DNA from: Corynebacterium sp. ACRPS
GTDB lineage: Bacteria > Actinomycetota > Actinomycetes > Mycobacteriales > Mycobacteriaceae
Assembly: GCF_022346005.1 (NCBI RefSeq)
Contig: NZ_JAKRMY010000014.1
Coordinates: forward strand, 1 to 55,624
Direction of reading: 5' to 3'
DNA length: 55,624 nucleotides
Position numbers and translations under genes: made by a program. The notes beneath the pieces were generated by a model, which saw only the letters and a program-made list of their open reading frames with translations, made no database searches and had not been told where the DNA came from. Each line of letters opens with the position of its first letter. The first letter of the stretch is position 1. Positions 16,243 through 24,969 of this stretch are shown in pieces.

Positions 16243-19200
16243 CCTGTATCCAGGCCAATTCCGCATCAGTCGTATCCAGCTTATTAACTGGGGTACTTTT
16301 CACGGCTACTTTTCCATCCCGGTAGCCCGCAAGGGCTTCCTCATCACCGGCGGATCCGGTTCGGGTAAGTCCACGCTGCTTGATGCGATGTCTGCAGTAT
16401 TGGTGCCGCAAAAGGACCTCAAGTTCAATGCGGCATCGCAGCAAGACCTCGGGCGGCATAATGGGCGCACCCTCGTTTCCTATATTCGCGGGGCGTGGCG
16501 GCAGCAAGAAAATGCGCACACGGGTGAAATCGCCCCGGAGTATTTGCGTGAAGGCGCAACTAACTCGGTGGTGGCGTTGACCTACGATAATGGGGCTGGC
16601 ACGCAGCACACCCTCATCGCCATCTTCCGCCTCAACGGCGGTGAAAATTCGGTGAGCCAAATTAAACGCCTCTATGGGGTGGTGCAGGGAGATGAGGACA
16701 TCGATAAGCTCAGCCCCCTACTCACCCGCAGCCTGGATACCCGCAAGATTAAGGCCATGTACAAGGGGCCTGGTGCGTCATTTACGCCGACGTACACCAC
16801 GTTTGCGGATCGCTTCCGCAAACGCCTGGGCATAAAGAGCGAGCAGGGGCAGGTCCTGCTGCACCGCACGCAGTCCGCCAAATCTCTATCCAGCCTGGAC
16901 CAGCTCTTCCGGGACTATATGCTCGATACGCCGTCTACCTTCGAGCGGGCGGAGGAGTCGGTGGAGCAATTTGAAGATCTGCGCCAGGCATACCTGCGGG
17001 TAGAGGACGTCAAGGCCCAGATTGAGACGCTGGCTCCACTCCCCCAATTGCACTCCCAGCGCACCACCGCGGAGGCGGATAAGCACAAGGCCGAGGCGAT
17101 GAATGAGGCGCTGCCGGCGGTGCGCGCCCGCTTGGTGGCAGAAGAACTGGATTATCGCATCCGCGCGCTGACCGCCCAGCAAGCAGAGGCACACTCTGCG
17201 GCCGAGGCGCTCGAGGCGGAGGTCACGCACCTTGACGATGCCGAGCGACGCGCCGCCGTAGCCGTCTCCCAACTCAGTGCCGGCGAGCTGGCCGCCCTAG
17301 AAGCCAAAATTGAAACCGCGGAGAAGGAAATTGAGCACCGCTCCAAGGAGTTTCACCACCTTGCCGCTGCCGCCGACCAGTGGACCGACCACTTTGAGCT
17401 CAACCCGCACGGCTTCGCCGAACTGCAGGCAAATGCCCACCTGCGCATCGCGGACTTCGAGGCTGACTCGGCCCAGCTTACTGAGCAGCAGCAAGAAGCC
17501 GGCGTGGCCGCCCGCGATGCAGCGACAGCATCCGCGTCCTTAGAAAGTGAGCTGCACTCATTTAGCTCGCGGCGCACCAATATCGATAAGGCCCTGGTAG
17601 AGCTGCGCACCCAACTCGCGCGGGATACTGGCTATGCCGAATCGGAGCTTCCCTTCGCTGGCGAGCTACTGGATATTGCCCCGCAGCAGGCGGAGTGGGA
17701 ACCGGTGATCCAAAAATTGCTGCACGGATTCGCCGCCACCCTGCTCGTTCCGGAAACCGCGCGGGAAGCCATTAACCAGTGGGTCAATTCTCGCAATGTG
17801 GGTACCCGGCTCGAGTACCGCACTATCCCGGAGTTTGCACCGGCGCCTGCGCCCGCGCGCAGCCCGCAACAGCTCATCCACAAATTGGAGTTCCAGGATC
17901 ACCCCATGGCGCAGTGGGTGCGCCACCATATTTCGAGCCGTTTTAACTACGAATGCGTCAACTCGGTGGCGGCGCTCGAACAGGTAACCAAGACCCCGGC
18001 CGTCACACGCGATGGCTTGGAAAGCCGGCCTAAGGACAAGGATGGCTCGACGCGCTTTATCAAGGATGATCGCACGCGCTTTACAGGCACGCGGTGGTAC
18101 CGAGTAGGTTCCACCAATACTGCCAAGATTGAGCTCCTGCGTTCCCAATTGGCGGAAGCGAAAGCCACTGCTCGTGCCATGGCTAAACAGGTCCACGAGC
18201 TCAACCGGAAGATGGATATCCTGCGCACGCAGCGCGATAAAGCGCAGCGCGTACTGGAGACTAAGTTCCAGGATATTGATACCGCTTCTGCGGAGGCGCG
18301 CAAACGCGATTTGCAAGAACAGTATGATTCTTTGGCTTCCTCCCCAGAGGCGCAGGCATTGGCCACAGCACACGAGCAGGCCAAGGAAAAGCTCACCGCC
18401 GCCCGCGCCCAACTGAACGAAGCACAAAAACACCTCGGCAACGTGGAAGGCGAGCTAAACCGCTCCACCCAGCGGCGCCAGAGCATCGGAACAGTGCCCA
18501 CGGTGGCGGATCAGGGCATCGCCAAGGCGGTCGAAGAGGCTCTGCACAAGGGCAGAAGAAAACTCACCATCGATGACATCGATGCCCGGCGCGATGAAGT
18601 ACAGGCCAGCCTGCAAGAAACCGCGCGCAGGGCCGCGCGCCGCATCGAGGAGACGAATGCCAAGATTGTCTCCGTCCTGCACAAGTACCTATCGCAGTGG
18701 CCGGCGGAAGCGGCGGATTTGGAGCCACAGGCCAGCTTCGCCGGCGAAGGCATGGAGAAGCTGAAATTCCTGCGCGCGGACCGCTTGGCGGATTTTCGCG
18801 CTCAGTTCTTGGAGCTGCTCAATGGCACGACGGTGCAAAACCTATCGCACCTCGCCTCCTCCCTTCGCCATGCCCGTAGCGATATCGAACAGCGCATGGA
18901 GTTTATTAATAAGTCCCTGGAGCGCACGCCCTTCAATGGGGACCGCACCCTGCGCATTGATGTAAAAGATGCCCGGGGCCAGGTGGTGCAAGACTTCCAG
19001 CGGGATCTCGATGCCGCAACGTCCCATAGCCTGGCGGAGATTAGCGCCGATGAGCCCGAAGCTGCGGTAGCGCGCTACCACGCCCTGGACAAGATTCTCA
19101 GCCGCTTGGGCTCGTCTGAGCCGGAGGATATTCGGTGGCGAAACCTGGTTCTGGATACCCGCAAGCACGTCAGCTTCATCGGCCGCGAGTGCTACCCCGA

Positions 19201-19606
19201 TGGCACGACCGCCAATACGTATCAGGATTCCGCCTCTCTTTCCGGCGGCCAGGCCCAAAAGCTGGTGTTCTTCTGCTTGGCTGCGGCGCTGCGCTTCCGC
19301 CTGGCGGAGCCGGATCAGGACGTTCCTACCTACGGTTCCATCATTTTGGATGAGGCCTTCGACCGCGCCGACCCGGCCTTTACGCGCACCGCCATGTCCG
19401 TGTTTGCGTCCTTTGGTTTCCACATGATTTTGGCAACGCCATTCAAACTCATTCAGACGCTATCGCCGTACGTGGATGGCACCATCGTGGTCAATTACGA
19501 CGAGCCCATTATCCAAGGCCGCCCGCAGGCGCGTACGGGCTATTCGCTTATCGATGCCACCTCCTACTCCCAGGAATCCCCGGAGTCCACCGATGCGGAT
19601 GCCTAA
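16235..19606 (+). CDS. jetC: Wadjet JetC / MksB-like SMC ATPase
   Basis: A 1123-aa SMC-like ATPase, motor of the Wadjet complex. The Walker A is GGSGSGKSTLLD (residues 39-50), followed by long Glu/Ala-rich coiled-coil arms (about 270-450 and 640-830) around a hinge near 480-620, then the ABC signature SLSGGQAQK and Walker B IILDEAFDRADP near the C-terminus. All catalytic motifs look intact. ATG at 16235 is the true start: GGAGGAA lies 7 bases upstream and the protein begins with the head domain, whereas a longer in-frame extension to 16001 is only the shadow of jetB. It overlaps jetB by 8 and jetD by 14 bases. Confidence 0.95.
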   Translation: MTNLYPGQFRISRIQLINWGTFHGYFSIPVARKGFLITGGSGSGKSTLLDAMSAVLVPQKDLKFNAASQQDLGRHNGRTLVSYIRGAWRQQENAHTGEIAPEYLREGATNSVVALTYDNGAGTQHTLIAIFRLNGGENSVSQIKRLYGVVQGDEDIDKLSPLLTRSLDTRKIKAMYKGPGASFTPTYTTFADRFRKRLGIKSEQGQVLLHRTQSAKSLSSLDQLFRDYMLDTPSTFERAEESVEQFEDLRQAYLRVEDVKAQIETLAPLPQLHSQRTTAEADKHKAEAMNEALPAVRARLVAEELDYRIRALTAQQAEAHSAAEALEAEVTHLDDAERRAAVAVSQLSAGELAALEAKIETAEKEIEHRSKEFHHLAAAADQWTDHFELNPHGFAELQANAHLRIADFEADSAQLTEQQQEAGVAARDAATASASLESELHSFSSRRTNIDKALVELRTQLARDTGYAESELPFAGELLDIAPQQAEWEPVIQKLLHGFAATLLVPETAREAINQWVNSRNVGTRLEYRTIPEFAPAPAPARSPQQLIHKLEFQDHPMAQWVRHHISSRFNYECVNSVAALEQVTKTPAVTRDGLESRPKDKDGSTRFIKDDRTRFTGTRWYRVGSTNTAKIELLRSQLAEAKATARAMAKQVHELNRKMDILRTQRDKAQRVLETKFQDIDTASAEARKRDLQEQYDSLASSPEAQALATAHEQAKEKLTAARAQLNEAQKHLGNVEGELNRSTQRRQSIGTVPTVADQGIAKAVEEALHKGRRKLTIDDIDARRDEVQASLQETARRAARRIEETNAKIVSVLHKYLSQWPAEAADLEPQASFAGEGMEKLKFLRADRLADFRAQFLELLNGTTVQNLSHLASSLRHARSDIEQRMEFINKSLERTPFNGDRTLRIDVKDARGQVVQDFQRDLDAATSHSLAEISADEPEAAVARYHALDKILSRLGSSEPEDIRWRNLVLDTRKHVSFIGRECYPDGTTANTYQDSASLSGGQAQKLVFFCLAAALRFRLAEPDQDVPTYGSIILDEAFDRADPAFTRTAMSVFASFGFHMILATPFKLIQTLSPYVDGTIVVNYDEPIIQGRPQARTGYSLIDATSYSQESPESTDADA

Positions 19607-20735
19607 TGACCTGCACACCCATGCGGCAAAATACCTGCGCAACCACTTTGCGGAGGCTTTGTCGACTCCCGATTCGCTGAGTATCGATTGGCCGCTGCAC
19701 CCGCCAACGGCCGCCAACGCCGCGCGCGATGTCCCCGCCACCCAGGAGTTCATCCGCGCCTGGCAGCGCTGGCCGCACCAAGAAGAGATCCACTACGAAC
19801 CGCGCAATTGGTCCCGCACGGGCCTAGGCACCAATTCCGTTCCCACCCGCGCAGTCCTTACCGGTGCGCCCCGCATCGCCGCGGCCGCAGGCCTCAGCGC
19901 CGAATACTCCCGTGCGCAACAGCGCGCACACGACATCGCCGCGATCTTCCCCGACTCCCCTGCATTCGCCGACGCCGTGTACCGCACCTATGCCCAGTGG
20001 AAGGAGCTAAACGCATACGATCTGCGCTGCTTGACACCATGCTTGACTTGGCTGCGCGCCCACCCGGACTCCGGCGAGTGGGAGCGCGCCGTCCCAGTTG
20101 AAGGAGTAGACGGCAAATGGATAGGCACCCACCGCCGCCTGCTGCTCGCCCTGCTTTCGCCCTTTGGCATCACGGATTTGGGACTGCGCCGCACCGATGC
20201 CCGCCTGCGCCTGCGCTACCTCAACCACGCCCCAGCGCTGTCCGATATCGAGGTTCCCCTTTCCCAGGCTGCACAGCTCTTTCCCGCCGCTCCCCCGCGC
20301 GTTCTCATCGTAGAAAACAAGCAGACCTTCCTAGCCCTGCCCCTGCTTTCCGATGCCGCCCCACCCACCATCGCCATCCTCGGCGCCGGCCATGCCGCCC
20401 GCCAACTTCACGCCCTTGCCTGGCTCCACGATGCCGAAATCACCTACTGGGGCGACCTTGACGCCGCCGGCTTCAGCATCCTCAACGGCGTGCGCGCCCA
20501 CTTTCCCCACACGGAGTCCCTGCTCATGGATACCGCCACCGTCACCGCGTTCCGCCACCTCGCGGTCCCCGATCCCGGCGACGGCTCCGCAGCACTTAGC
20601 CACCTCACCACCGAAGAGCAGCGCGCCTATCGCCACCTTTTCACCGAAGGCAAGCTACGCATCGAACAGGAACGGATTCCGTTCGCGCATGCCACTGACG
20701 CGATTCAATTTATATTCGGAGGTCATAAGGTTTAG
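19593..20735 (+). CDS. jetD: Wadjet JetD / MksG-like TOPRIM nuclease
   Basis: A 380-aa DUF3322-DUF2220 protein, the nuclease of the Wadjet system. The C-terminal half is a TOPRIM domain: acidic residue in IVENKQTF and the DxD in WGDLDAAGFSIL coordinate the metal used to cleave plasmid DNA. The N-terminal half is the arm/CAP-like domain that docks on JetC. Start at 19593 is chosen because GGAG lies 7 bases upstream; ATG at 19599 is also possible. It completes an intact jetABCD operon, so the system is probably active. Confidence 0.93.
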   Translation: MRMPNDLHTHAAKYLRNHFAEALSTPDSLSIDWPLHPPTAANAARDVPATQEFIRAWQRWPHQEEIHYEPRNWSRTGLGTNSVPTRAVLTGAPRIAAAAGLSAEYSRAQQRAHDIAAIFPDSPAFADAVYRTYAQWKELNAYDLRCLTPCLTWLRAHPDSGEWERAVPVEGVDGKWIGTHRRLLLALLSPFGITDLGLRRTDARLRLRYLNHAPALSDIEVPLSQAAQLFPAAPPRVLIVENKQTFLALPLLSDAAPPTIAILGAGHAARQLHALAWLHDAEITYWGDLDAAGFSILNGVRAHFPHTESLLMDTATVTAFRHLAVPDPGDGSAALSHLTTEEQRAYRHLFTEGKLRIEQERIPFAHATDAIQFIFGGHKV

Positions 20736-20807
20736 TAGTGCAGTCTAGTTCCGTCCTTCCCATAACCGCTACATTCAACGGAATAGTCTCCTTCAAAAGG
20801 AATAGAG

Positions 20808-21234
20808 TTGTTTAAACTTTTCATCGACGAGTCCTACCGGCGCGATCATTATTACGTTGCCGGAGTATTAGTAAACGAACGTCAAGAGAGGGTTTTAACC
20901 GACCGCTTGGACTATCTGGCATACCAAGCTCAAATGCGAAATCATTGGAAGTACTCGCCAGAATTTCATGGGCATGCGCTAATGAACGGCCTTTGAAGAC
21001 TGGGTTGACCTGCGCGAGCGCTTTGGTGCCTGTATCTCCATATATCAATCGGTAATGCACTCGGTCCAAAATTCCGGTGCCCTGGTATTTCTGGAGGGCG
21101 TGGATATAAGGCGTCTGCACTCGCGATATCGCTATCCACAAAGCCCACACGAAATCACCTTGCGACATCTCTTAGAACGAGTCAATGAATTTTGCGCCGC
21201 AACAGGGAAGAAAACCACAGCAGCAAGTCTGTGA
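20808..21234 (+). pseudogene. DUF3800 family protein, frameshifted and truncated
   Basis: A relic of a DUF3800 protein. The TTG-started first piece has the family hallmark FIDES near its N-terminus (MFKLFIDESYRRDHYYVAG) and stops after LMNGL at 20996. The reading then continues in another frame as EDWVDLRERFGACISIYQS through LERVNEFCAATGKK to a stop at 21232. A single frameshift at about 20992-20996 links them, and the conserved C-terminal aspartate region is missing. DUF3800 genes are common in mobile and defence regions; here it follows Wadjet by 72 bases on the same strand. Confidence 0.8.
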
Positions 21235-21520
21235 AGCGAGCAACTAAACGTCTAGTCAAAGCGTTGGGGCCAGCACTAATTCATGAGCGTAAGTGGAATC
21301 CCTAAATAAAGCTCTGGAGCCTACGCGGCTCCAGGCGACAACGTTCCGGTAACCGGCTCGTCGTACCACTTGTTTAACCGTTTAGGCTGACAGATTTCAA
21401 CAGCAACATTCGTCGGATTTCCCCTAGTCGTGGTCCGGTGGCACAAAAATCGCTGCAGAAATCATCTGGCGCAGTGGTCGTTACTCGCAACGCCTTAATC
21501 CGCCATGCTCGCCTCACCTA
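21235..21520. other. intergenic region with one hairpin
   Basis: Non-coding stretch after the DUF3800 relic. CTGGAGCC/GGCTCCAG with a 5-base loop at 21314-21334 may be the terminator of the jet operon. I see nothing else in it. Confidence 0.5.
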
Positions 21521-21904
21521 TCAAGGCATCGCAGTCCACTCTATGTCTTCGAAGCCCCAGTCGGAGAAATGCCAGGTGATGGTCTCGGTGGCATCGATAA
21601 GCGCGTGCTCCATTGTCTCTTCATCGTCGCCGGTAACGGAGAGCTCGAGCATCACTGAAGTATCTTCTTCGTCCAATAGCCCCACGTCCAAGGGGCCGCC
21701 ATCATCGAGGCCGGACACAAAGCGCGCGGTCCAATTTTCGCCGCCAAAGAAACTGGAGTCCTCTTCTATAGCGTGCTTTTCCTCCAAGTCCCAGATAGCT
21801 TCAATAATGTCCCAGTTGCCGGTAATTGCAGCGGACAGCTCGGCGTCACGCCCGTACAGCACCAGCTCGTGGAGCCACGAATAGTCAATGATAAAGCTGC
21901 TCAT
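21521..21904 (-). CDS. acidic hypothetical protein (127 aa)
   Basis: A small, strongly acidic, soluble protein (many Asp/Glu; begins MSSFIIDYSWLHEL, ends GFEDIEWTAMP) with no membrane segment. The start at 21904 follows an AGG six bases upstream; the longer frame to 21949 lacks one. The composition recalls small immunity-type or DNA-mimic proteins, but I recognise no family. It lies 61 bases downstream of bioF on the same strand and may be cotranscribed with bioWF. Confidence 0.7.
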   Translation of the reverse strand: MSSFIIDYSWLHELVLYGRDAELSAAITGNWDIIEAIWDLEEKHAIEEDSSFFGGENWTARFVSGLDDGGPLDVGLLDEEDTSVMLELSVTGDDEETMEHALIDATETITWHFSDWGFEDIEWTAMP

Positions 21905-21965
21905 AATGCCTGCCAGTGTATGCGACGAGAGCCTACTCTCTGAACGCACTCACCGAGCGTTTTGC

Positions 21966-23135
21966 TTATAAACCCAGCTGTTCAAGTTCTGTGCAGAGGG
22001 CATCGATTTGTGCGCGCGTATGGGTTGCCATGAGGGTAACGCGGAGTATCGCAGCGCCACGTGCAACAGTGGGCCACCGGATTGCCGGGACGATAAATCC
22101 ATGGTCAAGCAGTGCAGCGCTAGCGTCCATTGCGGCGGCCTCATCGCCCACGTGCACGGGGATAATCGGCCCTTGCTGTGGCGTAGTCCCGCGTGTGCTG
22201 TGCCAATAAGCAATATTGCCTTGCAGTTGGCTAACCAGACTGGGATCAGACTCAATGAGCTTTAACGCCGCGAGCACGGCGGCCGATGTTGCTGGCGTGG
22301 GAGAGGTAGAAAATACGAAGGACCGGGCTTGTTGCCGCAATAGCTGGGCAACCGGCTTGCTCGTTGCCACGAGGCCGCCTTCGGCGCCAAGCGCCTTGCT
22401 AGCGGTAATAAGCTGAATATCGGGCTGGACGCCGAAATATTCTGGGAGGCCAAGGCCGCGGTTGCCGACGGTGCCAAACGAATGGGCATCATCGACCATA
22501 AGCCAAGCGCCGTGTTCGCGTGCCAGCCGCGATAGCTCAGGCAAGGGTGCAAGCACCCCGTCCATGGAAAAGAGGCCATCGGTAATAACCAAGGCATACT
22601 TGGTGGTCCTGGTGACCAAAGCGTTTTCTACAGCGCGGGTATCGCGGTGCGCCGTAACGACGAGGGAGGCGCCACTCGCCTTTGCGAGCCGGCAGCCATC
22701 GATGATACTGGCGTGGTTGCGCGCATCGGAAACAATGGTGAGCTCGGGCGAGGCCAACGCCTGCAACGTCGATAGATTGGCTTGGTACCCGGTGGCAAAG
22801 AATACCGAGTCTGGATACCCAGTCAGCTGGGCCGCAGCGGCTTCTACCGCAACGTGTAATTCAGACGTGCCGGTGGTCAAACGCGAGCCGCCTGAGCCTG
22901 CGCCGTAGTGATCAACGCTGTCCTTTACGGCGTTTTTAATCTCCGGATGCTCTGCCAGGCCCAGGTAATTCGACGAGCTAAAGAGCACCGCGTCTTTGGC
23001 CGTCTTCCCGGTGGCCGTCCGCAAGGAGCTTTCCGGGACTTGCCCACTTCCAAAGACCGAAGGGCTGCGCCATAGGCCGTCTTCTCTCCACTTATCCAGG
23101 CGCGCAGATGCGACTTGTTCTAGGCTCTCGTTCAC
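21966..23135 (-). CDS. bioF: 8-amino-7-oxononanoate synthase
   Basis: A 389-aa PLP-dependent alpha-oxoamine synthase that condenses pimeloyl-CoA and alanine in biotin synthesis. The PLP lysine is Lys247 in ITASKALGAEGG; VDDAHSFGTVG (213-223) and SSNYLGL (54-60) are family motifs. It overlaps bioW by four bases (ATGA), so the pair is translationally coupled, which favours BioF over the related 2-amino-3-ketobutyrate CoA ligase. Length is normal. Confidence 0.92.
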   Translation of the reverse strand: MNESLEQVASARLDKWREDGLWRSPSVFGSGQVPESSLRTATGKTAKDAVLFSSSNYLGLAEHPEIKNAVKDSVDHYGAGSGGSRLTTGTSELHVAVEAAAAQLTGYPDSVFFATGYQANLSTLQALASPELTIVSDARNHASIIDGCRLAKASGASLVVTAHRDTRAVENALVTRTTKYALVITDGLFSMDGVLAPLPELSRLAREHGAWLMVDDAHSFGTVGNRGLGLPEYFGVQPDIQLITASKALGAEGGLVATSKPVAQLLRQQARSFVFSTSPTPATSAAVLAALKLIESDPSLVSQLQGNIAYWHSTRGTTPQQGPIIPVHVGDEAAAMDASAALLDHGFIVPAIRWPTVARGAAILRVTLMATHTRAQIDALCTELEQLGL

Positions 23136-23848
23136 TTTTCTGCCCCAAAATCCACGAGTACGGCGCGGCTTTCCAAATAATCAATCAACGCTTCGATATC
23201 GGCACCTGGTTTGATAATGAATGCCCGCGCCCCCTCATCCGACCCAGGCTCTTTAATGTGTGGAAGACGGTGGTACGTGCCATCTATGCAGACGTAACCG
23301 GTGGTATAGGCCGGATCATCAGACACACAGACTTCTGCTAGAACGTCAGGATGCGCGGCGACCTTGCTCGCCAGAACAATGGCTTCACGGGCCGCGTCCT
23401 TGCCTTTGAATTCCGCGTCTTGAGCGTTGTGCGCGTCCATGTGGCTCACACGGACGCCGCGCTGTGCGTCTGGCTCGCAGCGCGTGCCAGTATCGGCCGC
23501 AATGAGCATCGCACCGCGCATATTCCTAGCGGTAAACGTCTCTTCAATGACTACTTGGGAATGAGCGGTCATTGAGCGCAATAGTTCCTCGATGACGTCC
23601 CTAGCCTGCGAGGGCGATTGCACCGCTTCTTCTTTTACTCCTACGGAAGGGACGTGCAGAATATCGGACTCGGCCAAAGCCTCCACGGTGATGAAGGTAT
23701 TTTCCGCCATTCCCTTCGGGTGCGCCAAAGCACGCTCGGATAGCGCCGCACAGACCGCCGGAACCTCGTGTTCCCTGACGATTCGCTCTGCTCCCGAAAT
23801 GTGCTGGCCTGCGGAATCAGACCGCATTCGCACTGAGAAATAAGTCAT
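23132..23848 (-). CDS. bioW: 6-carboxyhexanoate-CoA ligase (pimeloyl-CoA synthetase)
   Basis: A 238-aa BioW enzyme that activates pimelate to pimeloyl-CoA with ATP. The N-terminal signature YFSVRMRSDSAGQHISGAER and the central ARNMRGA and GVRVSHMD segments are characteristic. Start at 23848 is chosen by the family N-terminus; an upstream extension is non-coding. TACCCT six bases before the ATG fits a leaderless transcript and a BioQ-like operator lies 22 bases upstream. BioW followed by BioF provides the first two steps from free pimelate; bioA, bioD and bioB must be elsewhere. Confidence 0.93.
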   Translation of the reverse strand: MTYFSVRMRSDSAGQHISGAERIVREHEVPAVCAALSERALAHPKGMAENTFITVEALAESDILHVPSVGVKEEAVQSPSQARDVIEELLRSMTAHSQVVIEETFTARNMRGAMLIAADTGTRCEPDAQRGVRVSHMDAHNAQDAEFKGKDAAREAIVLASKVAAHPDVLAEVCVSDDPAYTTGYVCIDGTYHRLPHIKEPGSDEGARAFIIKPGADIEALIDYLESRAVLVDFGAEK

Positions 23849-23870
23849 AATCTGAGGGTACCGGACGTAT

Positions 23871-23883
23871 TGAACGGTGTTCA
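23871..23883. promoter_or_regulatory. BioQ-like operator of bioWF
   Basis: TGAACGGTGTTCA is a perfect TGAAC-N3-GTTCA palindrome, matching the corynebacterial BioQ (TetR-type) site TGAAC-N3-GTTAC. On the minus strand it overlaps the presumed -35 region, 17 bases before a TACCCT -10 box, so bound repressor would block bioWF transcription. Confidence 0.75.
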
Positions 23884-24023
23884 GGAAAAGAGAAAATTGG
23901 CCAGCCTCGACCAGGCTCCAGGCGGCGCTTCCCACACAGGAATACACAGGCCCTACGCTTTCCGATGCTTCCCGTCTCACCCTACGTCCTACGCCCCTAA
24001 ATTTTTCCGGCTAACCAGGCGAT

Positions 24024-24053
24024 TTGTGTGAAAACGGCGTTAGCCTATATAGT
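24024..24053 (+). promoter_or_regulatory. promoter of tRNA-Asn
   Basis: TTGTGT (24024-24029) and TATAGT (24048-24053) with an 18-base spacer lie 50 bases upstream of the tRNA gene. Confidence 0.55.
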
Positions 24054-24102
24054 TAATTCTCGTTGCACGGAGAACGGCACGTTCGAAGTACAACATGGAT
24101 AT

Positions 24103-24175
24103 TCCTCCATAGCTCAGTTGGCAGAGCATTCGACTGTTAATCGAAGGGTCACTGGTTCGAGCCCAGTTGGAGGAG
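24103..24175 (+). tRNA. tRNA-Asn (GUU), probable prophage attachment site
   Basis: A 73-base cloverleaf: acceptor TCCTCCA/TGGAGGA, anticodon loop CTGTTAA with anticodon GTT, T-arm CTGG-TTCGAGC-CCAG region, discriminator G, no encoded CCA. Phage structural genes start 325 bases downstream and host biotin genes end 250 bases upstream, so the prophage most likely integrated at the 3' end of this gene and restored it. Confidence 0.95.
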
Positions 24176-24185
24176 CATTGTATCT

Positions 24186-24223
24186 ACCCCCTTTTACCAG
24201 TAAAAATGCTGGTGGGAGGGGGT
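24186..24223 (+). terminator. terminator after tRNA-Asn
   Basis: ACCCCC and ACCAG pair with CTGGT and GGGGGT around an internal TTT/GGG bulge; the hairpin is followed by TTTCTTAGTTTTT. It closes the tRNA transcript at the phage junction. Confidence 0.65.
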
Positions 24224-24235
24224 TTCTTAGTTTTT

Positions 24236-24313
24236 CGTTTCCAGTCGTTTCCAGTGGTTTCCAGCCGTTTCCAGTGGTTCTTGTCGTCAAAATGTCGTCA
24301 AAATGTCGTCACG
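24236..24313. repeat. two tandem repeat blocks at the prophage junction (putative integrase arm sites)
   Basis: Four copies of a ten-base unit close to CGTTTCCAGT (24236-24275) are followed by three copies of an eleven-base unit close to TGTCGTCAAAA (24282-24313). The periods match about one helical turn, as expected for arrays of protein sites on one DNA face. Placed 60-140 bases from the tRNA, they look like arm-type sites of a tyrosine integrase. Confidence 0.6.
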
Positions 24314-24451
24314 TTTTCACCCCAAAATCTGCTGCTAAAACCACCCAAACCAGCACCTGCCCCAGGACATAAAAATGACTCCGAGCCGACGAAACATCGA
24401 CCCGGAGCCATCTCCCCCGAACGGCAGCTGCCACCAAACATCATAGCACAC

Positions 24452-24457
24452 TATACT
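24452..24457 (+). promoter_or_regulatory. -10 box of a possible late promoter
   Basis: TATACT 43 bases before the terminase small subunit start; no convincing -35. The same hexamer occurs before the 1685-aa protein gene. Confidence 0.4.
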
Positions 24458-24500
24458 AGAACTGGACAGCTAACAGCACACGAAAAATCTGGGGGAAGCA

Positions 24501-24965
24501 ATGGCAGGACGCGGTCCCGCACCGAAGAATCCAAAATCACGTGCGAGAAGGAACCAACAAAACATCGAGCAACGCGAAATCGTTGTCACTTTCGTACCGC
24601 AGCCCAAACTCACCGATATCTACGGCCCCACCAACCCGGCCACAGACGAGGCCTGGACCAACCAGACCCTACGTTTTTGGGACACCCTCGCAGAATTCCC
24701 GCCGCTGAAAACCCAAGGCCTCCAAGAAACCCAGTGGCTCGATTTAGCACGCACCATGATTCTCGACGACGCCTACAATCGCGGAGACACGAAACTAGGA
24801 CCAGAACGCCGCCTACAGCTCGCCCAATACGGCATCACGCCTGACAGTCTTGCTCGCCACCGCATCACCATGGCGACGGCAGACGAAGCTGAGGACAAGC
24901 GCCGCGCCTCTCGTGCCGCAGCCGACGTACGCGGCCGCTACCGCAGCCTGAAGGCGGTGGATTAA
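24501..24965 (+). CDS. terminase small subunit
   Basis: A 154-aa protein directly upstream of the large terminase. It starts with a basic segment (MAGRGPAPKNPKSRARRNQQN), as in actinophage small terminases that bind the packaging site, followed by a helical domain with an acidic C-terminus. A GGGGG leader lies five bases before the ATG. Assignment rests on position, size and the N-terminal pattern. Confidence 0.8.
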   Translation: MAGRGPAPKNPKSRARRNQQNIEQREIVVTFVPQPKLTDIYGPTNPATDEAWTNQTLRFWDTLAEFPPLKTQGLQETQWLDLARTMILDDAYNRGDTKLGPERRLQLAQYGITPDSLARHRITMATADEAEDKRRASRAAADVRGRYRSLKAVD

Positions 24966-24969
24966 ACCG

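Noticed and set aside
24167..24844. 225-aa frame across the attachment region
   Set aside because: Runs through repeats and the small terminase in another frame; Pro/Arg/His-rich and without family features.
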